Source: Bacteroides intestinalis (GTDB lineage: Bacteria; Bacteroidota; Bacteroidia; Bacteroidales; Bacteroidaceae). From it: a stretch of DNA of 64,000 nt. Location of the stretch: NCBI RefSeq assembly GCF_003464595.1, contig NZ_QRZF01000005.1:310001-374000 (forward strand), read 5' to 3'. The translations under genes were made by a program, and so were the position numbers. The notes under the pieces are model-generated. The model was not told the DNA's origin. It searched no databases and worked only from the letters and a program-made list of their open reading frames with translations. How positions within the stretch are numbered: position 1 is the stretch's first letter; each line of letters begins with the position of its first letter. Positions 8,091 to 17,108 of this stretch are shown here, in pieces.

Positions 8091-9383
8091 TTATTTGGCA
8101 ATAATCAAGTAGTAATTCTTCTTTCCACGCTGTACAAGCAAGTATTTCTCATCCAAAAGGTCAGCAGAAGTGATAACCTGATCAAAAGCTTCTAACTTCT
8201 CCTTGTTGAGGGAAACGCCACCGCCTTGTACCAACTTACGCATTTCGCCTTTAGAAGCAAAGACTGCTGCATTATCAGTGAACAAATCGACAGCCTTCAC
8301 TCCGGCTGCCACAGCATCCTTAGATACTTCGAACTGAGGAACACCTTCGAATACAGCCAGCAGAGTATCTTCATCCAACTTCTTCAAAGCGTCAGAAGTT
8401 GCATTACCGAATAATATATTGGATGCATCCACTGCTGCATTATAATCTTCTTCAGAATGAACCATAATGGTCACCTCTTTTGCCAGACGTTTCTGAAGAA
8501 TACGCAGATGCGGTGCAGCTTCATGTTCTACTATCAGAGCATCTATTTCTTCTTTGCTCAGAGAAGTAAATATCTTAATGTAACGTGCAGCATCAGCATC
8601 ACTCACATTCAACCAGAATTGATAGAATTTATACGGAGAAGTATAGCGAGGATCAAGCCAGATGTTACCGGACTCAGTCTTACCGAACTTACCGCCGTCA
8701 GCCTTCGTAATCAGAGGACTGGTCAGTGCAAACACCTCACCACCGTTTGTACGACGAATCAACTCGGCACCTGTTGTAATGTTACCCCATTGATCGGAAC
8801 CGCCCATTTGCAGTTTGCAACCTTTGGTTTCATACAGATGCAGGAAGTCATAACCTTGTAATAACTGATAAGTAAACTCAGTGAAAGACAAACCGTCACG
8901 AGCTTCACCATTCAGGCGCTTCTTTACAGAATCCTTCGCCATCATATAGTTTACGGTGATATGCTTACCTACTTCGCGAGCAAAGTCAAGGAATGTGAAG
9001 TTCTTCATCCAGTCGTAGTTGTTCACCAGTTCTGCACGGTTGGGAGCATCAGATTCAAAATCCAGGAACTTGCCCAACTGCTTCTTCATACCTTCCATAT
9101 TGCGTTGCAGAATCTCTTCTGTGAGCAGATTGCGCTCTGCCGACTTGCCGGAAGGGTCACCAATCATACCTGTAGCACCACCAATCAATGCCATCGGCTT
9201 ATGCCCGCAACGTTGGAAATGACGCAGTATCATTACACTGCAAAGGTGTCCAATGTGCAACGAGTCCGCCGTAGGGTCAAAACCTATGTATGCGGTCACT
9301 TGTTCCTTAGCCAGAAGTTCTTCCGTACCAGGCATCATATCGTGGAGCATGCCACGCCATTTCAATTCTTCTACAAAATTCAT
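8091..9383 (-). CDS. tyrS: Tyrosyl-tRNA synthetase
   Basis: A 430-residue class I synthetase that charges tRNA-Tyr in the cytoplasm. The HIGH motif is intact (His43-Ile-Gly-His46 in SLHIGHLC). The KMSKS-equivalent loop reads KFGKT at 232-236, as in the bacterial TyrS subgroup. Residues from about 350 to the end form the S4-like RNA-binding domain (GGVSLN near 395). The promoter at 9425 suggests it is transcribed separately from the tatD gene upstream. Confidence 0.97.
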   Translation of the reverse strand: MNFVEELKWRGMLHDMMPGTEELLAKEQVTAYIGFDPTADSLHIGHLCSVMILRHFQRCGHKPMALIGGATGMIGDPSGKSAERNLLTEEILQRNMEGMKKQLGKFLDFESDAPNRAELVNNYDWMKNFTFLDFAREVGKHITVNYMMAKDSVKKRLNGEARDGLSFTEFTYQLLQGYDFLHLYETKGCKLQMGGSDQWGNITTGAELIRRTNGGEVFALTSPLITKADGGKFGKTESGNIWLDPRYTSPYKFYQFWLNVSDADAARYIKIFTSLSKEEIDALIVEHEAAPHLRILQKRLAKEVTIMVHSEEDYNAAVDASNILFGNATSDALKKLDEDTLLAVFEGVPQFEVSKDAVAAGVKAVDLFTDNAAVFASKGEMRKLVQGGGVSLNKEKLEAFDQVITSADLLDEKYLLVQRGKKNYYLIIAK

Positions 9384-9424
9384 CGAATGATTAACTATTT
9401 AAATATTTGATATACTTTGTAATT

Positions 9425-9433
9425 GCAAAAGTA
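9425..9433 (-). promoter_or_regulatory. -7 element of the tyrS promoter
   Basis: TACTTTTGC on the minus strand, 42 bp before the tyrS start, in the 76-bp gap after tatD. Confidence 0.7.
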
Positions 9434-9459
9434 CGACTCTTTATCTGAACTAACAACTC

Positions 9460-10104
9460 TTATCGCCTAAAAAAGATTTCCTCCACATTCTTCCGAACCG
9501 TTTCCCTGAGTTCCCCAGAGGGAATTTTACGAACCATAGCTGCCCGTTCATAAAGCGCATCAATAGAAGTCATGCTCTCATCCGTTTCCAAAAACAGCCT
9601 GTCAGATGGTACGATTTGCAGTGTTTCTTCCTGATACTTTTCTCCGAAAGAAAGGTGAAAACCATGTCGGAGATATTCTTCTGCCAGCACTGCTTTTCCG
9701 CGAAATCCATGAATAATCCACGGTTTCACCGGACGTATCTTCTGCTTCAACTTTAAGAGTTCATCCACAGCCTTCACCAGATGAATAACCAGCGGTTTAT
9801 CTGTTTCTTCAGCCAGCCGTGCCTGATATTCGAAAACTTCTATCTGTAAAGCCAGGGAAGCATCAGCCAATTTATCCAATCCAGCCTCACCTATAGCCAA
9901 AACCTGAGGATGATACAATAACTCTTCCAAACATCTCTTTTTATCAGCCAGAGATACAGTAGAAGAAGTTATATACCACGGATGTATTCCTACAGAATAC
10001 CACCCTTCCTGTTGCGGAACAAATGTTTCGGGAAAGCAATTCACAATAGCTTCTCCAGGCACTTCCGGTTGGCAATGAGTGTGTATATCAGCAGGAATTA
10101 TCAT
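9460..10104 (-). CDS. TatD-family metal-dependent hydrolase
   Basis: A 214-residue member of the TatD/amidohydrolase family, about 45 residues shorter than the usual 255-265. The metal-binding start DIHTH (residues 6-10), SVGIHPWY (His41), GEAGLD (Glu73) and a late LETDES are present. Family members are cytoplasmic 3'-5' exonucleases acting on DNA or RNA; the substrate here is unknown. It lies 20 bp after yidD and is probably co-transcribed with rnpA-yidD. Confidence 0.88.
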   Translation of the reverse strand: MIIPADIHTHCQPEVPGEAIVNCFPETFVPQQEGWYSVGIHPWYITSSTVSLADKKRCLEELLYHPQVLAIGEAGLDKLADASLALQIEVFEYQARLAEETDKPLVIHLVKAVDELLKLKQKIRPVKPWIIHGFRGKAVLAEEYLRHGFHLSFGEKYQEETLQIVPSDRLFLETDESMTSIDALYERAAMVRKIPSGELRETVRKNVEEIFFRR

Positions 10105-10124
10105 ACAGTAAAGATATTATGTCT

Positions 10125-10346
10125 TTATGGAACAGGATCATATCCGGAACCTCCCCAGGGATGACAACGCAGTATACGCCTGATTGCCAAATACAATCCC
10201 TTAAAAGGACCATGTTTCTTAATCGCCTCAACGGCATATTGTGAACATGTGGGAGTAAAGCGGCACGAAGGAGAAGTCAGGGGTGAAATGCACTTCTGAT
10301 AAAAATAAATAGGAAGCAACAGCAGGTATGAAAGCAGCTTTTTCAT
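10125..10346 (-). CDS. yidD: Membrane protein insertion efficiency factor YidD
   Basis: A 73-residue protein with the complete YidD signature: [19 protein letters not shown] near the N-terminal third and [13 protein letters not shown] at the end. YidD is a small inner-membrane-associated protein that helps YidC insert membrane proteins. Its start overlaps the rnpA stop by 4 bp (ATGA), the usual rnpA-yidD arrangement. Confidence 0.96.
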   Translation of the reverse strand: MKKLLSYLLLLPIYFYQKCISPLTSPSCRFTPTCSQYAVEAIKKHGPFKGLYLAIRRILRCHPWGGSGYDPVP

Positions 10347-10732
10347 AAGGAGGCTACTTTCTCCGTGATACGAGCCAACGCAATCTTCATCCTTTCTTCA
10401 ATTTCCATCGAGTCAGTCAACCGGTCGGAAAGATAAATGAAAGCCACAGCAAGTTGCTGCTCCTTATCCTGGAGCGCCTGCAATAGTCCGTGCTTGTTTT
10501 TCCGATACGCCTCACGTATCTGACGTTTCACACGGTTACGTTTCACCGCCCGCTTAAAACGGCGTTTTGATACACTGACCAGTATGGAAACAGGAGCTTC
10601 CAAATCCTCCACCGGCAGATATACCACACGCAAAGGGAAGACGGAAAACGAACGCGCACCGCCTGAAAACATCTTATCGATGACTTTCTTCTTATCCAGC
10701 CTTTCGGTCTTATGCAGGGTATTGGAGAGCAT
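10343..10732 (-). CDS. rnpA: Ribonuclease P protein component
   Basis: A 129-residue basic protein with the RNase P protein motif [18 protein letters not shown] in the middle. It binds the RNase P RNA and helps mature tRNA 5' ends. It overlaps yidD by 4 bp. A gap of 184 bp with inverted repeats separates it from hemD, so it may have its own promoter, but no strong -7 element was found. Confidence 0.95.
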   Translation of the reverse strand: MLSNTLHKTERLDKKKVIDKMFSGGARSFSVFPLRVVYLPVEDLEAPVSILVSVSKRRFKRAVKRNRVKRQIREAYRKNKHGLLQALQDKEQQLAVAFIYLSDRLTDSMEIEERMKIALARITEKVASL

Positions 10733-10788
10733 GGTCAGTATGGGTTATAAAGTTATTAGTTATCAGTTTATGAGGAAGGGAAATAACA

Positions 10789-10910
10789 AATTACGAGCTA
10801 CAAAGTATGGGGCATAAAAGCACAACCACTTGTAGCTCGTAATTCTATCAGTTTCAAAATTACAGTTATCAAATTATAAGCCAACGACTTATAGCTAACA
10901 ACTTATAATT
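10789..10910. repeat. Two inverted repeats between hemD and rnpA
   Basis: AATTACGAGCTACAA (10789-10803) is repeated in perfect inversion at 10830-10844. A second pair, AATTATAAG (10872-10880) with CTTATAATT (10902-10910), follows. The first may form a long hairpin in the hemD-to-rnpA transcript. Neither has a clear T run. Confidence 0.75.
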
Positions 10911-10916
10911 CTATTC

Positions 10917-11669
10917 TCACTTTCCTTTATTGTTCTCTTTGATGAACATATCCAATGCTGCCGTCATAGACGGAGCTTGTACACTGGGAGCTTCCAGATC
11001 GAGACGGAGTCCGGCATCGCGTACAGCTTGTGCTGTAGTGGAGCCAAAGGTACCAATCTTGATTTCCTTCTGTTGGAAGTCCGGGAAATTCTTCTTCAGA
11101 GAAGTTACTCCTGCAGGACTAAAGAATACAAGCATGTCATAATCAAATTCTTCTTCCGCAGTAAAGTCATTACTTACTGTACGATACATAACAGTTTCTG
11201 TATGCTGTATCTTGCTTTTTTCCAAGAGATTTTTGATCTCGTCTGTGTGCACATCAGACATCGGAACCAGATACTTCTCAGTTTTATGCTTGATGATAGA
11301 AGGCAACAAGTCTTCAAACTTTCCTGTATTACCAAAGAAGATCTTACGCTTGCGGTATTGAATATACTTTTGGATATACAATGCAACAGCTTCTGTCACA
11401 CAGAAATACTTCATAGTTTCCGGAATGGAAACACGCAATTCTGTACACAGGTGAAAGAAGTGGTCGATGGCATGACGCGATGTAAAGATAACAGCGGTAT
11501 GATCCAGGATTGACACTTTTTGCTGTCTGAATTCTTTAGCAGACAGACTTTCCACCTTGATAAACGGGCGAAAATCAATTTTCACACCGTACTTCTGGGC
11601 GATGTCGTAGTAAGGAGATTTCTCTGATGCCGGTTTCGGCTGCGACACAAGTACTTTCTTAATTTTCAA
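10917..11669 (-). CDS. hemD: Uroporphyrinogen-III synthase
   Basis: A 250-residue HemD-family protein; the fold is recognised from the IFTSRHAIDHFF region near residue 60, the VFFSPAGVTSL segment near 180 and GTFGSTTAQAVRDAG near 205. It cyclises hydroxymethylbilane to uroporphyrinogen III in tetrapyrrole synthesis. HemD sequences diverge widely, but length, motifs and position next to DUF4271 support the call. It starts 4 bp after the DUF4271 stop, so it is in the operon led by the LOG-family gene. Confidence 0.88.
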   Translation of the reverse strand: MKIKKVLVSQPKPASEKSPYYDIAQKYGVKIDFRPFIKVESLSAKEFRQQKVSILDHTAVIFTSRHAIDHFFHLCTELRVSIPETMKYFCVTEAVALYIQKYIQYRKRKIFFGNTGKFEDLLPSIIKHKTEKYLVPMSDVHTDEIKNLLEKSKIQHTETVMYRTVSNDFTAEEEFDYDMLVFFSPAGVTSLKKNFPDFQQKEIKIGTFGSTTAQAVRDAGLRLDLEAPSVQAPSMTAALDMFIKENNKGK

Positions 11670-11673
11670 CGTC

Positions 11674-12402
11674 CTAAAAATTTATTATCAAATAATCATT
11701 TAGTTGTAACACACCTCGATATACAATAAAACAAGGTATGATTTCAAGGGCACAAAAGTACAACATTAAAAGCAAAATGCCATATAAATTGCTACAAAAA
11801 AGCTTTATCCACTTATATAACATCAATATTTTAGTAAAAAACATCAGAAATAAACCAATTATCACAGTTGCAAGTAAACTCAAATCGAAGTAAACAAGGA
11901 ATAAAGCAAACGGAAAAAGGGCAAATCCAAGGTAATAAAGCAGTGCAGAATAAGACTCCATCCAGAGGCTTGTGCGGTTTCCGTCAAAAAAAATCCAACC
12001 CAGGAAAGAGTAAGTCAGCCACTTCCAAAAAAGATAAAGTAAAGCTATTGCAAGATATACTCCAAGCAGGATATAAGGAGGAATGCGTTCTCCCAGTTCC
12101 GGACGGACATCTATAAAATAATTGAAGGTGCAGACAGCCCCCAGCACACAAGTCTGCAAGATCAACAATAACATATAACGCATATCCGCTGCCGTGGTGG
12201 CTGCAAAGATACTGGTCCGCTCACGGTTGAGCAGGAAGTCTTTCACCAGTTGCACCAAAAACTTACGGCTACGGGATAAAACATAGGCAGATATGAAAAA
12301 GCAGCACAACAGGAGTATAGTGATTCCGTCATCCAATTTAGGAGAATAAGGAATAGGCATTCCCTCGAATCCCGCAATCCATGTCAGCAGTAGCCCAATC
12401 AT
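11674..12402 (-). CDS. DUF4271 integral membrane protein
   Basis: A 242-residue protein with about six hydrophobic segments, matching the DUF4271 family of Bacteroidota. Its function is unknown. The N-terminal segment is followed by a basic loop (SRSRKFLVQLVKDFLLNRER), typical of a membrane protein with cytoplasmic loops. It overlaps the upstream LOG-family gene by 4 bp and precedes hemD by 4 bp, a coupling usual in this phylum. A link to haem synthesis is only inferred from position. Confidence 0.85.
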   Translation of the reverse strand: MIGLLLTWIAGFEGMPIPYSPKLDDGITILLLCCFFISAYVLSRSRKFLVQLVKDFLLNRERTSIFAATTAADMRYMLLLILQTCVLGAVCTFNYFIDVRPELGERIPPYILLGVYLAIALLYLFWKWLTYSFLGWIFFDGNRTSLWMESYSALLYYLGFALFPFALFLVYFDLSLLATVIIGLFLMFFTKILMLYKWIKLFCSNLYGILLLMLYFCALEIIPCFIVYRGVLQLNDYLIINF

Positions 12403-12986
12403 ATTGCCGCAAACTTACGTATGGAACTATCCCAGATGGGAGTGGTATGTATCAGATCAATGGCTTCCTGCGGTGTACTTGCCACATGCCAGATAGCACC
12501 GTGTTGCTCGCGCATAAAATTCTCATCCACGGCACGCTGCAGCATGGCTAACAAGGGATCAAAATATCCATTGGTATTTAGGATAACGATAGGATTCAGA
12601 TACAAACCCAATTGCTTCCAGGTAATAATTTCCAGCAGTTCTTCCAATGTACCGCATCCACCGGGCAAAGCAATAATAGCATCGCTTAAATCTGCCATTT
12701 TCTGCTTACGCTGGTGCATGTTTTCCACTTCTATCATCTCTGTCAATCCTTTATGCTGCCATCCTTGTTCCACCATAAAATGAGGAATAACACCAGTCAC
12801 TTCTCCACCTGCTGCCAACACAGCATCAGAAGTAGTACTCATCAGTCCGATACCACCAGCACCATTTATCAGTCGGATACGACGTTGCCCCAACAGAGTA
12901 CCCAGTTCACGGGCAGCTTCAAAATAGGCGGAATCGATTTTGGTGCTCGAAGCACAATATACACATACGGAAGTTATCTTATTCAT
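12399..12986 (-). CDS. LOG-family protein (TIGR00730), nucleotide phosphoribohydrolase-like
   Basis: A 195-residue Rossmann-fold protein of the LOG family. The signature PGGCGTLEE (108-116) and the earlier MHQRKQKM (90-97) match the active site of cytokinin riboside 5'-monophosphate phosphoribohydrolases, which split AMP-type nucleotides into base and ribose phosphate. In bacteria the natural substrate is usually uncertain. It is the first gene of the LOG-DUF4271-hemD operon, with a -7 element at 13019. Confidence 0.9.
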   Translation of the reverse strand: MNKITSVCVYCASSTKIDSAYFEAARELGTLLGQRRIRLINGAGGIGLMSTTSDAVLAAGGEVTGVIPHFMVEQGWQHKGLTEMIEVENMHQRKQKMADLSDAIIALPGGCGTLEELLEIITWKQLGLYLNPIVILNTNGYFDPLLAMLQRAVDENFMREQHGAIWHVASTPQEAIDLIHTTPIWDSSIRKFAAI

Positions 12987-13018
12987 GGAAATTGCTATAC
13001 CTTATATTATTAGTGAGT

Positions 13019-13027
13019 GCAAAGGTA
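13019..13027 (-). promoter_or_regulatory. -7 element for the LOG-DUF4271-hemD operon
   Basis: TACCTTTGC on the minus strand, 33 bp before the LOG-family start. It is divergent to the promoter at 13059. Confidence 0.7.
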
Positions 13028-13058
13028 AAGATTTTCAGCGATATCTTAAAAATATCAC

Positions 13059-13067
13059 TAACTTTGT
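13059..13067 (+). promoter_or_regulatory. -7 element for the 132-residue protein
   Basis: TAACTTTGT on the plus strand fits TAnnTTTG and lies 48 bp before the ATG at 13115. Confidence 0.6.
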
Positions 13068-13114
13068 AATCTGTTCTCATTCTTTTCAACTAACACTATT
13101 AAAAGGAGGAATAT

Positions 13115-13513
13115 ATGATTAAGCAAGATTATCTGATACGAATGATCCAGGAAATCATTTCTTTAATTGTGAACGCCCTGCTCCAGAAGAAGAAATACCG
13201 CTGGAGTGAATGGACTGAATATGACGATCTGACCAGACAAATACTGGGTTTCCCCTCCGAAGATTTGCTGGGAATGAATATAGAGGAATTAATTGATCGA
13301 TACAAAGGCGATCCTAATGAAATGGGAAAGACGGAGCTTGCCGCTATGACCATGCTGAAGATATCCGACGATATGGGAACAGATGACCTTCTTCGAAAAT
13401 CCAAACTTCGTCAGGACGGACTTGCACTGCTCAAGTATGTACAAAAAGAAAGCAATAGCTTCTCTATACAGCGGGTACAACTGATTGATATGTTGGAGGC
13501 ATCTCAACCGTAA
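13115..13513 (+). CDS. Small conserved hypothetical protein (DUF6483-like)
   Basis: A 132-residue soluble protein that starts MIKQDYLIRMIQEIISLIV. That opening is like the DUF6483 group seen mainly in Firmicutes, but this match is from memory and tentative. No signal peptide, membrane segment or catalytic motif is seen; the middle is acidic and helical. The start is fixed by a very strong Shine-Dalgarno site (AAAAGGAGGAA, 13100-13110) 4-5 bp before ATG, which is rare in Bacteroides. This may mark transfer from another phylum or a highly translated gene. It stands alone, with the 22-bp array after its stop. Confidence 0.7.
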   Translation: MIKQDYLIRMIQEIISLIVNALLQKKKYRWSEWTEYDDLTRQILGFPSEDLLGMNIEELIDRYKGDPNEMGKTELAAMTMLKISDDMGTDDLLRKSKLRQDGLALLKYVQKESNSFSIQRVQLIDMLEASQP

Positions 13514-13527
13514 GATTCTCACTTATT

Positions 13528-13637
13528 CTCACCCTATTGAGAATATTTTCTCACAGTGATGAGCATTTCTTCTCAATACGATGAGTATTTCTTCTCAATG
13601 GGGTGAGTATTTCATCTCAATACAGTAAGAATACTTC
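13528..13637. repeat. Five tandem 22-bp units between convergent genes
   Basis: Five units of exactly 22 bp (13528, 13550, 13572, 13594, 13616) each begin CTCA, have TGAG or a variant 10 bp on, and end in a T-rich tail such as TATTTCTT. CTCA and TGAG form a small dyad in each unit. The array fills the space between convergent stops at 13513 and 13650. Its sequence is unrelated to the array at 165, although the unit length is the same. Confidence 0.92.
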
Positions 13638-13649
13638 CCTGACAAACAC

Positions 13650-14627
13650 CTATTTTCCCTTTAGTATTCCTTTTTCAGAAACAGCGCTTACCCGAAAGCA
13701 ACCATAAACTCCACCACTGATATTTCCGGTAATAGAGGTAGGCGTAGGAGTATAAGCACCACCATCTGTACGTAATTGTTTCAGCATTTGCTCGTAAACA
13801 TGATAGCAACTTTTAGAGATAGTCTGCGCCCATACATACAGAGAGTCACCCACCGGAATATATCCCCATCCATTAGGATAGCCGAAAGCATTTTCTCCGT
13901 CATCAACAATAAAGTCCACCACATTCTCTTCCAAATATTCATCACCTAAAATGGAAAAACGCCAATCCGAATCTCCTCCAAGTAAAACATTAGGGCGCGT
14001 AAATGTAAAGTGGGTATACGACCAAGGATAAAATGAAAACAAATAATAATTCTCTCCCGGCGGATTAATGAAGCTAATACAAGGTGCATCAGTTTCTCCT
14101 TTTTCCCCTAAATCCACTTTCTTGACTTTAAGGTCAGTGATAACGAGAGGCTGTTCCATTTTCTGTGCTTCCGATTCAAAATGCTTGCCATCACAGTAGA
14201 AATCCAGCGAATAGGAATGTCCCACAATACCATATAGTTTAGTGGTCACATACATTCCATAGACGGCACCCAAACTGAATCCAGAAGTCTCCTCTTTCCG
14301 CTTCGTATCATAATTATAATAGTTATAATACACATCATAGCCTTCAAACCGAGGCGGCACATACTGAAGTGTATCCCTGATACCGTCCGTAACATCTGTA
14401 ATAATGATTACAGCATCTTCTATACCTGCATAATCATATTCACCTGCCGATACGGCAGAAGGTCTTGTTAGATGAAAGAAGTAAGGTGGACGCTCATTCG
14501 TAACAATCCCTTCGAAGACGATAGCATCTGAGGTATATCCCGAAAAATCCACATCAACTATTCTTTCACACCCTGATATAAACATTCCTAAAATCAAACA
14601 CAAAATATAAGAAAGAGTCTTTACCAT
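13650..14627 (-). CDS. DUF4249 lipoprotein, partner of the TonB receptor
   Basis: A 325-residue lipoprotein: MVK start, hydrophobic stretch and lipobox ISGC with Cys20. The remainder matches DUF4249, a Bacteroidota family that is regularly encoded beside a TonB-dependent receptor. Here it follows the receptor gene by 4 bp. By analogy with SusD-type partners it may sit at the cell surface and help ligand capture; this is inference. The ligand is not evident from the sequence. Confidence 0.87.
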   Translation of the reverse strand: MVKTLSYILCLILGMFISGCERIVDVDFSGYTSDAIVFEGIVTNERPPYFFHLTRPSAVSAGEYDYAGIEDAVIIITDVTDGIRDTLQYVPPRFEGYDVYYNYYNYDTKRKEETSGFSLGAVYGMYVTTKLYGIVGHSYSLDFYCDGKHFESEAQKMEQPLVITDLKVKKVDLGEKGETDAPCISFINPPGENYYLFSFYPWSYTHFTFTRPNVLLGGDSDWRFSILGDEYLEENVVDFIVDDGENAFGYPNGWGYIPVGDSLYVWAQTISKSCYHVYEQMLKQLRTDGGAYTPTPTSITGNISGGVYGCFRVSAVSEKGILKGK

Positions 14628-14631
14628 ATTA

Positions 14632-16854
14632 TCAAAATTTAAAAGTATAGGTTAGCGATGGTACAATACCATAAAGATATAATTTATAGATACGAGACTT
14701 TGAAAAAGAAGAATATCCGTCACGCCCTGCATACATAGAAAAAACATTTCTTCGGTTATACGCATTGATCACTGAAAGAGAAAGACTTCGATTTTTCCAT
14801 CGATAAGTCGTCGAAAGGTCCAACTGATGAAACGACGGAGCACGATATCCGTTTCTGCCCGAATAAATGTAGAATACAGCCTGATGAAAATAATATTTCC
14901 CCACCGGCAACGTCAGATTCATGCCCGAAGCATAAGAAAAAGTGGACGATAATGACCAATGAGACCCAAAATTCCAGTTCAGGAATAACTTCAGATTGTG
15001 TGGGCGATCGTATACCGGTTTGTATTCCTCCCCATTAATCTTGTTTCGGGCACGCGAAAGCGTATAACTGAGCCATCCCGTCAATATTCCACGGTTTTTA
15101 GAAAAGTAAAATTCCAGTCCGGTGCCTTGGGCAGTGCCACTCTCCACTTCTTTTTCAATCCGGTCGTTCTGGAATATATTGGCATCCTCTGCATAATCTA
15201 CCACATGACGCATCTTCCGGATATAAGCCTCTACCGACAGAGTGTATTCCCTTTGAGAAAAATGATATTCATACCCCAATGCCACCTGCCGCATTACAGA
15301 AGGTTGCAATAACGCATTGGCAGGTATCCACATATCCGAAGGTATTCCTACCGAAGAGTTGGACAGCATATGTATGCTCTGTGCTGCTTGCGTATAAGAA
15401 AGAGTGAAGCGACTGGAAGCATCAGGCATATAGGCCAATTCCGCCCGGGGTTCAGGAACCACATACGTTTTTGCCCCATAAGAAGAACTTCCCGGAGCAT
15501 GCAGCACAGACAAACGGATTCCTGCATTCAGTTGGAAACGGGAAAGGAATTTATATTCACCTTCTGCATAGAGTCCCATATCCCACAGCATCTTTCTGGG
15601 CAAGCGCGAAGGCATCACATTAGAATCTTCATTAGCTCTTGTCACCGCACCGGGCATCGTAGTGAAATAATGCGCACTTACTCCCGTTTTCAGACTCAAT
15701 GAGTTGTCCAAATGCGTCTCCCAATCCGATTTCAACTGGTAAGACTGCATATCTGATTTCCATAGATATTGCAATCCGTCTGCCAGGGATTTATACTTAT
15801 AATAATAGTTACTGAAGACGGCGCTTGTATTCACATTAGTCCGGTCATTCAGAATATGATTCCAGCGCACAGTAGCTGTCGCATTGCCCCAATCCATTCC
15901 ATAGTCTTTGACCAGTTTGTTGAAAACGGTATGATCTCCTCCACTATATAACGAAAAGAAAAGCCGGTTACGATCATTCAATGCCATATTCACTTTAGCA
16001 TTCACATCATAAAACCACATTTGTGGCTTAGATGTCAGATCGCCCCCCAATAAGCTAAGTGTAGCTCCGGGATAACCAAACCTGCCGGAAACCAGATAAG
16101 AACCTTTTTTCAACGGACCTTCCAATAAGACTTTAGAAGCTATTAATCCTAAACTCGCGCTCCGATTACGCTCTTTACTATTACCTTCACGCATACGGAC
16201 ATCAATCACCGACGAAGAACGTCCGCCGTATTTCAATGGAAAGTAAGATTTATAAAGGTCTACTTTTTGAATAGCATCATTGTTAAACACAGAAAAGAAG
16301 GATAACACATGGCTTGGATTATAAACCACTGCTTCGTCCAGTAAAACTAAGTTCCCCCATTGATTGCTTCCTCTTACCGAAATATTATTGGCTCCCTCGT
16401 TACCACTTTGTACCCCGGGCAAGAATTGTAAAGTCTTCATCAAATCCGCCTCTCCCCCCACAACAGGTAAGGCTTGTATCTCCTTTGCATCCAGCATAAA
16501 CTGCCCGCCATGTTTTCTTGCTCCCACTACTTCAACTCCTTTCAGCAGATAGTCGTTGGGCTGCAAAGCTATATCCACTACCGCATTGTCTGACAGTTGC
16601 AACGTATCCGACCAGGTAGTATACCCCAACATGGAGCATTGAAGCACACACCTCCCTGCCTGGATCGTAATAGAATAAAGCCCATAAGCATTTGTAGCCA
16701 TACCTATACTCGAATTCTTTTCCAGTATATTAGCATCAGAGAGGGCTTCACCCGTCTTTGCATCCGTCACACGCCCCCGTACAATTACGTTTTGAGCAAA
16801 GGAAGTGTGCAGGCACAGAAAAAGAAAACATAAATAAAGAGATAAAATTTTCAT
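14632..16854 (-). CDS. TonB-dependent outer-membrane receptor
   Basis: A 740-residue receptor. Signal peptide to about residue 21 (SFAQ), then a carboxypeptidase-regulatory-like domain (about 24-105), a plug domain (about 115-225, including LPGVQSGNEGANNISVRG) and a beta barrel ending in an aromatic residue (TYTFKF). It imports an unknown substrate, driven by TonB-ExbBD. It pairs with the DUF4249 lipoprotein just downstream. Its ATG overlaps, by 4 bp, the stop of a short thioredoxin-like remnant, so the two were once or still are translationally coupled. Confidence 0.93.
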   Translation of the reverse strand: MKILSLYLCFLFLCLHTSFAQNVIVRGRVTDAKTGEALSDANILEKNSSIGMATNAYGLYSITIQAGRCVLQCSMLGYTTWSDTLQLSDNAVVDIALQPNDYLLKGVEVVGARKHGGQFMLDAKEIQALPVVGGEADLMKTLQFLPGVQSGNEGANNISVRGSNQWGNLVLLDEAVVYNPSHVLSFFSVFNNDAIQKVDLYKSYFPLKYGGRSSSVIDVRMREGNSKERNRSASLGLIASKVLLEGPLKKGSYLVSGRFGYPGATLSLLGGDLTSKPQMWFYDVNAKVNMALNDRNRLFFSLYSGGDHTVFNKLVKDYGMDWGNATATVRWNHILNDRTNVNTSAVFSNYYYKYKSLADGLQYLWKSDMQSYQLKSDWETHLDNSLSLKTGVSAHYFTTMPGAVTRANEDSNVMPSRLPRKMLWDMGLYAEGEYKFLSRFQLNAGIRLSVLHAPGSSSYGAKTYVVPEPRAELAYMPDASSRFTLSYTQAAQSIHMLSNSSVGIPSDMWIPANALLQPSVMRQVALGYEYHFSQREYTLSVEAYIRKMRHVVDYAEDANIFQNDRIEKEVESGTAQGTGLEFYFSKNRGILTGWLSYTLSRARNKINGEEYKPVYDRPHNLKLFLNWNFGSHWSLSSTFSYASGMNLTLPVGKYYFHQAVFYIYSGRNGYRAPSFHQLDLSTTYRWKNRSLSLSVINAYNRRNVFSMYAGRDGYSSFSKSRIYKLYLYGIVPSLTYTFKF

Positions 16855-16970
16855 TTGTTTTGCAATTCTTTATCTAACAGTTTAGTCAATTCTTCATAAG
16901 AGTTCGTTATGTAAACCAGACGATTATTGATTATTATGGTAGGAGTGGTGTCACCCACTCCATTAACTGA
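16851..16970 (-). pseudogene. Remnant of a thioredoxin-fold protein C-terminus
   Basis: On the minus strand an open frame of 39 codons follows an in-frame TAG (16971-16973) and ends in a TGA that overlaps the receptor ATG. It reads SVNGVGDTTPTIIINNRLVY and then a helical tail ending in LLDKELQNK. A TPT-I-x-NN-RL stretch followed by a helix is typical of the end of DsbA-like or VKOR-linked thioredoxin domains. No good start codon or N-terminal part is found. It is best read as the decayed 3' end of a gene that was coupled to the receptor. Confidence 0.5.
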
Positions 16971-17108
16971 CTAACAGTATAGTCTAATTATTGCAACAAA
17001 TAACTTAATCATTTACATGAAAACAAAAAAAAGTGAGGTAACAAGAGTAACAAAAATTATAAAGCAAGGGTAACAATGGTAACAATTATCGCTATAAGCC
17101 ATTGATTA

